From the NCBI GenBank assembly GCA_050291935.1, contig JBNKKR010000001.1, positions 1 to 64,000 of the forward strand: a stretch of DNA of 64,000 nucleotides, read 5' to 3'. The position numbers were made by a program, and so were the translations under genes. This document shows, piece by piece, positions 59,260 to 64,000 of the stretch (positions are counted from its first letter, which is position 1; the number at the start of each line of letters is the position of its first letter). The notes beneath the pieces were generated by a model. The model did not search any database, had not been told where the DNA came from, and saw nothing but the letters and a program-made list of their open reading frames with translations. The stretch is from Desulfocapsa sp050291935. GTDB lineage: Bacteria; Desulfobacterota; Desulfobulbia; Desulfobulbales; Desulfocapsaceae.

Positions 59260-61335
59260 ATGTCTGAATTACTCTTTGAAATAGGAACTGAGGAACTTCC
59301 AGCGGGTTTCCAAAAGCCAGCTTTACAGCAATTGCGAGACAATTTTGCCAAAGAAGCCGCAACGCTTGCCCTCGAATACAAGACGGTAAAAACTTTTGCC
59401 ACTCCAAGACGACTTGCGCTCCTGGTGGATGGACTTTCTGACAAACAGCCGGATTCCCGTACTGAAGCGATGGGACCTTCAAAGCAGGCTGGTTTTGGTG
59501 AAGATGGGCAACCGACCAAGGCAGCCATCGGATTTGCCAAATCAAAAGGGGCAAGTGTTGACGAGTTGCAGGTTGTGAGTACAGAAAAAGGCGAATACCT
59601 CATGTTGGTCCAGGAGAGTAAGGGACTTGAAACAGCTGAGTTATTGCCAGAGTTGTTACGTAGTCTGATGCAAAACTTTAGCTTTGCGGGGTCCATGCGC
59701 TGGGGTGAGGGGAGCTTTAGTTTTGCCCGCCCCATCCAGTGGTTGCTCGCCCTTTATAATGGCGCGGTGATTCCCTTCGCCCATGAAGGGGTAGTGGCAT
59801 CGAACACGACCATGGGGCACCGTTTTATGGCCAATAAAGCATTTACTGTCCAAAGTTTGGCCAACTATGAAGAAGTGCTTGCTACAGGACATGTGGTGGT
59901 GGATCAAGCGGCCAGGCGTACAGCCGTACAAAAGGAAATCCAGCAGGCGGTGGCCGATACACTGGATAATAGTTCTGTGCAGGTCGCTGTTGACGAAGCC
60001 CTGCTGGATACGGTCTGTAATTTGGTTGAGAAACCATATGGCGTTTGTGGCAGTTTTGATCAAAAATTTCTCCAACTTCCCGATGAGGTACTTATTACTT
60101 CCATGCGGGAGCATCAAAAATATTTCCCGGTTGTGGGGAAGAATGGTGAATTGCAGCCCTATTTCGTGGCGGTGAATAATACCGATGTAAAGGATCTGAC
60201 ACTCACTCGAACAGGACATGAGCGTGTGCTGCGCGCACGTTTGGAAGATGGGTTTTTCTTTTTTGAGACAGACAAGGAAAAAACCTTGGAAAGTCGTTTT
60301 GAGGCCCTAAATGGCATTATTTTTCAAGCCAAATTGGGAACAATGCGTGAGAAGAGCAGACGCGTTGAAAAAGTTGCGGCAATGCTTGCCGAGCAACTTG
60401 CCCCGGACTCTGTGGAAGAAACAATACGAGCTGCCCATTTGTGTAAAGTGGATCTGTTAACGGAAATGGTGGGTGAATTTCCATCCCTACAGGGAAATAT
60501 GGGAGCTGCCTATGCCCTTCATGATGGTGAATCGCAACAGATTTCCACTGCCATACGAGAACAGTATCTCCCAAAACGATCAGGTTCAAGCCTGCCGGAG
60601 AGTAAAGTTGGAGCCATTCTTGGCCTGGCTGATCGTTTTGATACCATCAGTGGTTGTTTTGGTATTAAACAGTTGCCAACAGGGACAAAAGATCCTTTTG
60701 GGCTGCGGCGTATTGCCCTTGCCATACTCCATATTATTGAAGCATTTTCGTGGAATATTTCCCTTTCCGACTGCATCCATAAGGCCCTTTCCCTCTACGG
60801 GGATAAGGTTGACGGGAGCCGTCAGACCGTTGAGCAGGTTGTTGCCTATATTCGTGATCGTTTTGTCCACGATCAGGTGGCCGGTGGAGCAGACCCTGAA
60901 GCTGTGGCAGCAGTAACTTCAGTGAGTTTTACTGATATTGTGGACTGCAAAAAGAAAATTGTAGCCTTAAGTAGTATTCGTTCTGAAGATGCCTTTGCGG
61001 TCCTTGCCGCCTCCTTTAAACGAATACGCAATATTATAAAAACAAATAGTTTAACTGAGGTGGACCCTGCACTGTTTAAGGAAAAGGCGGAAGCTACCTT
61101 AGCCGAAGTTTTTACAAATGTTGAGGCAACGGCACGTCCACACCTGGAAAAGGCGGAGTATGCAGAGGCCCTTTCCGTTATGCTTTCGCTAAAAGCCCCC
61201 GTTGATGATTTTTTCGATGCGGTAATGGTGATGGATGAAGATGAAGCCATTCGTCAAAATCGATTGAATCTTCTTACGGCCATCTCTGGACTCTTTTTAA
61301 CCGTTGGCGATATTTCTAAAATGCAAACGAGTTGA
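59260..61335 (+). CDS. glyS: Glycyl-tRNA synthetase beta subunit
   Basis: A 691-residue beta subunit of the heterotetrameric glycyl-tRNA synthetase, of normal length. 'LLFEIGTEELPAGF', 'KTFATPRRLALLVDGL', 'SMRWGEGSFSFARPIQWLLALY', 'GHRFMANKAF' and 'MREHQKYFPV' are conserved, and the HD-like region and DALR-type anticodon domain lie in the C-terminal third. The beta subunit needs the alpha subunit GlyQ, which usually precedes it; here a FolE2-like gene occupies that place and no glyQ is in the window. The ATG at 59260 has no clear ribosome-binding site. A hairpin terminator follows. Confidence 0.95.
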   Translation: MSELLFEIGTEELPAGFQKPALQQLRDNFAKEAATLALEYKTVKTFATPRRLALLVDGLSDKQPDSRTEAMGPSKQAGFGEDGQPTKAAIGFAKSKGASVDELQVVSTEKGEYLMLVQESKGLETAELLPELLRSLMQNFSFAGSMRWGEGSFSFARPIQWLLALYNGAVIPFAHEGVVASNTTMGHRFMANKAFTVQSLANYEEVLATGHVVVDQAARRTAVQKEIQQAVADTLDNSSVQVAVDEALLDTVCNLVEKPYGVCGSFDQKFLQLPDEVLITSMREHQKYFPVVGKNGELQPYFVAVNNTDVKDLTLTRTGHERVLRARLEDGFFFFETDKEKTLESRFEALNGIIFQAKLGTMREKSRRVEKVAAMLAEQLAPDSVEETIRAAHLCKVDLLTEMVGEFPSLQGNMGAAYALHDGESQQISTAIREQYLPKRSGSSLPESKVGAILGLADRFDTISGCFGIKQLPTGTKDPFGLRRIALAILHIIEAFSWNISLSDCIHKALSLYGDKVDGSRQTVEQVVAYIRDRFVHDQVAGGADPEAVAAVTSVSFTDIVDCKKKIVALSSIRSEDAFAVLAASFKRIRNIIKTNSLTEVDPALFKEKAEATLAEVFTNVEATARPHLEKAEYAEALSVMLSLKAPVDDFFDAVMVMDEDEAIRQNRLNLLTAISGLFLTVGDISKMQTS

Positions 61336-61365
61336 TTGTACATCCCCTTTTGAATTTTCTCTTCC

Positions 61366-61421
61366 CTTCCTCGAAAGGTATAGACTTTTCGAGGAAGTGC
61401 GCTCCTTCTTCCTTTTTTTTT
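61366..61421 (+). terminator. Terminator after glyS
   Basis: CTTCCTCGAAA (61366-61376) pairs with TTTCGAGGAAG (61387-61397) around 10 bases. A pyrimidine-rich stretch and a run of eight or more Ts follow within 25 bases. It starts 31 bases after the glyS stop. Confidence 0.65.
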
Positions 61422-61439
61422 CTGAGCTAAATAGTGTAG

Positions 61440-61469
61440 TTGACGTTTCTCGGTTTTTTATTGTATAAT
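61440..61469 (+). promoter_or_regulatory. Sigma-70 promoter of the regulator-putA operon
   Basis: TTGACG (61440-61445) and TATAAT (61464-61469) with an 18-base spacer, 39 bases ahead of the regulator ATG. One of the best housekeeping promoters in the window. Confidence 0.75.
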
Positions 61470-61479
61470 GGTAGGATGG

Positions 61480-61497
61480 TTTAATCATTAGATCAAA
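61480..61497. promoter_or_regulatory. Dyad just downstream of the -10 (candidate operator of the FadR-type regulator)
   Basis: TTTAATCATTAGATCAAA is an imperfect dyad (TTTrATC / GATyAAA arms) covering the expected transcription start. FadR/GntR regulators commonly bind such short dyads near their own promoter, so autorepression is likely. The assignment is positional. Confidence 0.45.
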
Positions 61498-61507
61498 GTG
61501 AGGAATA

Positions 61508-62224
61508 ATGTTTGAGAAAGTGAAACAGAATCGGGTATTTCAGGAGGTGGCTGCCCAGCTTGAGCAGGCGATTTTGCATGGTCACTATCCAGCGGGTGAA
61601 AAGTTGCCTTCGGAAAGGGAGTTGAAAGACACCTTCGGGGTTGGTCGAGGAGCGGTACGAGAGGCATTCCGGGTCCTTGAACAGAAGGGACTGGTGGAGA
61701 TCCGCCTTGGAGTGCATGGCGGCGCCATTGTCAAGCCTCCTTCCAGCGCACCGATTCTGGAATCGTTGTCTCTGCTTGTCCAGCGAAAAGAGATACCATT
61801 TGTCGATATTCAGGAATTTCGAGTAACGGTCGAGTCGCAAATTGCAAGTCTTGCTGCAGAACGAAGGAATGAAGAGGATATTGAAAAATTATCATCCATT
61901 GTCCAAAGGTGCAAAAAGATTCTGGAAGAGGAGTATGATTGGGACAATTTTCTCCTGGAAGAGGGGCGTTTTCATCAGGAGCTTGCCCAAATTGCGCGCA
62001 ATCAGCTTTTTAGTCTTATTGCCGATGCGCTGCATAAAAATATTCACAGCTATTATCAGCTTCGTCTTCCAAAAGAAAAGAAGGTGTTAGCTGAAAATGT
62101 AGAGGATTTAGGTACCATCATGGACGCGGTAAGAGAGGGTGATCAGCTGGCGGCACAGAGGTGTATGCGAGAGCATCTTGAGAGATTTAATATCTACATG
62201 ACCCGTACAAAAGAGGTGGTCTAA
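61508..62224 (+). CDS. FadR-subfamily GntR transcriptional regulator
   Basis: A 238-residue regulator. The N-terminal winged helix (about 8-75) has 'LPSERELKDTFGVGRGAVREAFRVLEQKGLVEIRLG', the GntR helix-turn-helix. The C-terminal FCD domain (about 95-225) has 'FRVTVESQIASLAAER', 'FHQELAQIARN' and 'DAVREGDQLAAQRCMREHLE', the all-helical effector domain with metal-binding Asp/His positions. Its stop overlaps the putA start by one base (TAATG). It probably controls putA in response to proline or a breakdown product, and itself through the dyad at 61480. Confidence 0.92.
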   Translation: MFEKVKQNRVFQEVAAQLEQAILHGHYPAGEKLPSERELKDTFGVGRGAVREAFRVLEQKGLVEIRLGVHGGAIVKPPSSAPILESLSLLVQRKEIPFVDIQEFRVTVESQIASLAAERRNEEDIEKLSSIVQRCKKILEEEYDWDNFLLEEGRFHQELAQIARNQLFSLIADALHKNIHSYYQLRLPKEKKVLAENVEDLGTIMDAVREGDQLAAQRCMREHLERFNIYMTRTKEVV

Positions 62225-64000
62225 TGGCAAGAGTTGATGATAATCATTTGATTGAAGAAGCGATACAACTGGCAAAGTCATGGCAAAAGCGAGCCAATGT
62301 CCTTTTAACCCAAGAGGAAAAACATATCCAGCAGCAGCTTAAACTCCTGTTGACCACGCCCCATGACAAAATTTTGCTCACCAAAATGATTGATCAGAGT
62401 TTTCGCTCAAAAAATGCGGGAAGAATTGCTGATCAGCTCAGTAGTTTGTTGGATGAGGAGGGAATGCCGGGATTTTTGGGGCGGGTGGAGAAGCTTTTTG
62501 TCCAGATGTTTATGGGCTTTGGTAAACATTTCTCTGCCATTGCAGTGCCCACCATGATTAATCAGATGCGGGCAGGTTCCAGCAGGGCGATTATCCCTGG
62601 AGAATCCAAGGAGTTGCACAGCCATCTGCGAAAAAGAAAAGAGCAGGGAATCCGGATGAATATTAATCATCTTGGTGAAGCGGTACTCGGGGAAGAAGAG
62701 AGTGCAAAGCGGCTTGCTACCTATATTCGCGATATGGAAGATCCTGCCGTTGAATATATTTCTATTAAAATATCAACACTCTATTCTCAAATTAGCTCCC
62801 TTGCTTTTGATAAGACCGTTAACACGCTTATAGAACGTCTTACCAGGATCTATAGGACAGCCAAGGCAAATAGTTTTACCCGTCATGATGGAAGTAAGGT
62901 TCCCAAGTTTGTCAATCTGGATATGGAAGAGTACCGTGATCTGCAGATTACCTGTGAAGTTTTTTTACGGACCCTTGGGCAGGAAGAGTTCAAAGACTTT
63001 TCAGCAGGTATTGTGCTTCAGGCCTATCTTCCAGATAGTTTTCATATGCAGAAAAGAATTACCGAGTGGGCCAGAAAACGACTGGCAGATGGTGGCGCTC
63101 CCATCAAAATTCGCATAGTTAAAGGTGCCAATATGGAGATGGAAAAGCTTGAATCCGCACTCTATAATTGGCCGCTTGCCACCTATGACAATAAACTGGA
63201 AGTGGATGCCAATTATAAACGAATGGTTACTTTTGGCATGGATCCAGGCAATATAAAAGCGGTAAACTTAGGTATTGCTTCTCACAATCTCTTCGAGCTG
63301 GCCTACGCCTCAGTAGTTGCGAGTGCAAACGGGGTGCGGGACTATTTTTATTTTGAAATGCTTGAAGGAATGGCCGATCATGTTCGTCGGGCACTTATGG
63401 AGACATCGGGTGATGTGCTGTTGTACGCACCGGTAGCCAGCAAGGAAGAATTTATCAATGCCATTGCCTATCTGATCAGGCGCCTTGATGAAAATACCGC
63501 TTCTGAAAATTTTCTGCGCTATTCTCCGGATCTGCAGGTCGAATCATCTGAGTGGCAATTTCTCCAGGAAATGTTTCGTAGATCGTGTGAGCTACAAGAA
63601 ACAGCGCAGGATGTTCCCAACCGAATCCAGAACCGATTAACGGAGAGTTTTTCTTCTGAGATTTCCCCTTTATATCGCAACTGTTTTGTAAATGAGCCGG
63701 ATACAGATTGGTCCCTTGCTCCCAACCGCTTGTGGGCAGAGGGGATTCGTAAGCAATGGATGCATTCTGGTTCTGCAATACCCGTGGAGATCCCGGTCGT
63801 TGTTGCAGGAGAAGCGCATTTCAAGGGGCGCAAGAGAGTAGAAGTGTATGATCCAAACAGATACGTAGAAAGGGATTGGGTGGCCACTTTTGCACTTGCA
63901 ACGCAGGAAGATGCCATGGCATCAATACAAACAGCAAAAACAGATCCCGATGGCTGGCGAAATCTCTCCCATGACCAGCGTCACACCATACTCTCCAAGG
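62224..64000 (+). CDS. putA: Bifunctional proline dehydrogenase/pyrroline-5-carboxylate dehydrogenase (PutA-like), 3' end outside window
   Basis: The frame from the ATG at 62224 stays open to the window end (592 codons) and therefore lacks a stop here. Residues about 1-430 are a proline dehydrogenase barrel: 'FGKHFSAIAVPTMINQMRAG', 'YISIKISTLYSQISSLAFD', 'VNLDMEEYRDLQITCEVF', 'GIVLQAYLPDS' and 'IKIRIVKGANMEMEKLESAL', including the FAD/proline-site Arg-Lys-x-Gly-Ala region. From about residue 475 an aldehyde dehydrogenase begins ('LYRNCFVNEPDTDW'). Together they oxidise proline to glutamate. It is translationally linked to the FadR-type regulator. There is no N-terminal DNA-binding domain as in E. 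coli PutA. Confidence 0.9.
   Translation, partial: MARVDDNHLIEEAIQLAKSWQKRANVLLTQEEKHIQQQLKLLLTTPHDKILLTKMIDQSFRSKNAGRIADQLSSLLDEEGMPGFLGRVEKLFVQMFMGFGKHFSAIAVPTMINQMRAGSSRAIIPGESKELHSHLRKRKEQGIRMNINHLGEAVLGEEESAKRLATYIRDMEDPAVEYISIKISTLYSQISSLAFDKTVNTLIERLTRIYRTAKANSFTRHDGSKVPKFVNLDMEEYRDLQITCEVFLRTLGQEEFKDFSAGIVLQAYLPDSFHMQKRITEWARKRLADGGAPIKIRIVKGANMEMEKLESALYNWPLATYDNKLEVDANYKRMVTFGMDPGNIKAVNLGIASHNLFELAYASVVASANGVRDYFYFEMLEGMADHVRRALMETSGDVLLYAPVASKEEFINAIAYLIRRLDENTASENFLRYSPDLQVESSEWQFLQEMFRRSCELQETAQDVPNRIQNRLTESFSSEISPLYRNCFVNEPDTDWSLAPNRLWAEGIRKQWMHSGSAIPVEIPVVVAGEAHFKGRKRVEVYDPNRYVERDWVATFALATQEDAMASIQTAKTDPDGWRNLSHDQRHTILSK

Noticed and set aside
1..64000. CRISPR arrays, tRNA or rRNA genes, and complete insertion sequences
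   Set aside because: I looked for regularly spaced repeats, cloverleaf-like segments and transposase genes and saw none that I could support.

Overview
The window reads as a chromosomal segment of a flagellated Gram-negative bacterium of moderate GC content. The most likely source is a deltaproteobacterium (Desulfobacterota, Desulfobulbales-like). The clues are the lysS-lolC-lolD string, a Tat system next to purA, a bacteriohemerythrin, a non-enteric flagellar gene set, many two-component proteins, and a glycerol ABC-import locus instead of a GlpF facilitator. The assignment rests on gene content only. A run of 10 Ns at 37598-37607 shows that the assembly is draft.

Layout: 1-3.8 kb holds GNAT-like acyltransferases, a B12-type radical SAM enzyme, and a methyltransferase fragment joined out of frame to a radical SAM protein lacking its N-terminus. 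3.9-8.8 kb (minus) is lysS-lolC-lolD and rlmD. 9-11.4 kb has a STAS-PilZ protein with an anti-sigma-type kinase, an orphan ParD antitoxin beside a broken parE, and a hemerythrin. 11.6-21.6 kb (minus) is a complete glycerol locus: regulator (glpR), dehydrogenase (glpD), two ATPases (glpS, glpT), two permeases (glpP, glpQ), a DUF2160 membrane protein, a binding protein (glpV) and a kinase (glpK). 21.8-25.8 kb (minus) is a VTC/DUF4956/CotH cluster with one unrecognised membrane protein. 26-37 kb is an envelope-stress-like locus: CpxA/CpxR-like sensor and regulator, a duplicated EF-hand protein, a TolC-MacA-MacB type efflux system, a sulfotransferase, a lipoprotein and an exported helical protein. 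37.2-40.9 kb has a PAS kinase, a response regulator and a REC-kinase-REC hybrid. 40.9-49 kb (minus) has flgE-flgN-like-flgK-flgL and fliD, interrupted by a DUF4143 ATPase and an unusual OmpR-family regulator. 49-52.9 kb has a diguanylate cyclase, a VOC protein and tatB-tatC. 53.2-64 kb (plus) has housekeeping genes: purA, rpoZ, dnaJ, moaC, dksA, galT, a receiver protein, a FolE2-like protein, glyS, and a FadR-type regulator translationally linked to putA, which runs off the end.

How it fits together: glycerol is imported by the ABC system, phosphorylated by GlpK and oxidised by GlpD under GlpR. The most suggestive undescribed system is a CpxR-like regulon. Tandem GTAAA-type boxes, all in the same orientation relative to the gene they precede, lie 108-134 bp upstream of the EF-hand gene, the exported helical protein/lipoprotein pair, and the OmpR-family regulator at 46775-47479, whose phospho-acceptor Asp is a Glu. 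Two of these elements share 23 of 24 bases although they are 10.5 kb apart. Other standouts are a glycerol importer whose two ATPases have complementary defects (one degenerate ATP site), a FolE2 homologue without its metal ligands, a 133-bp symmetric element between rpoZ and dnaJ, and twin 19-bp palindromes in front of the DUF4143 ATPase.
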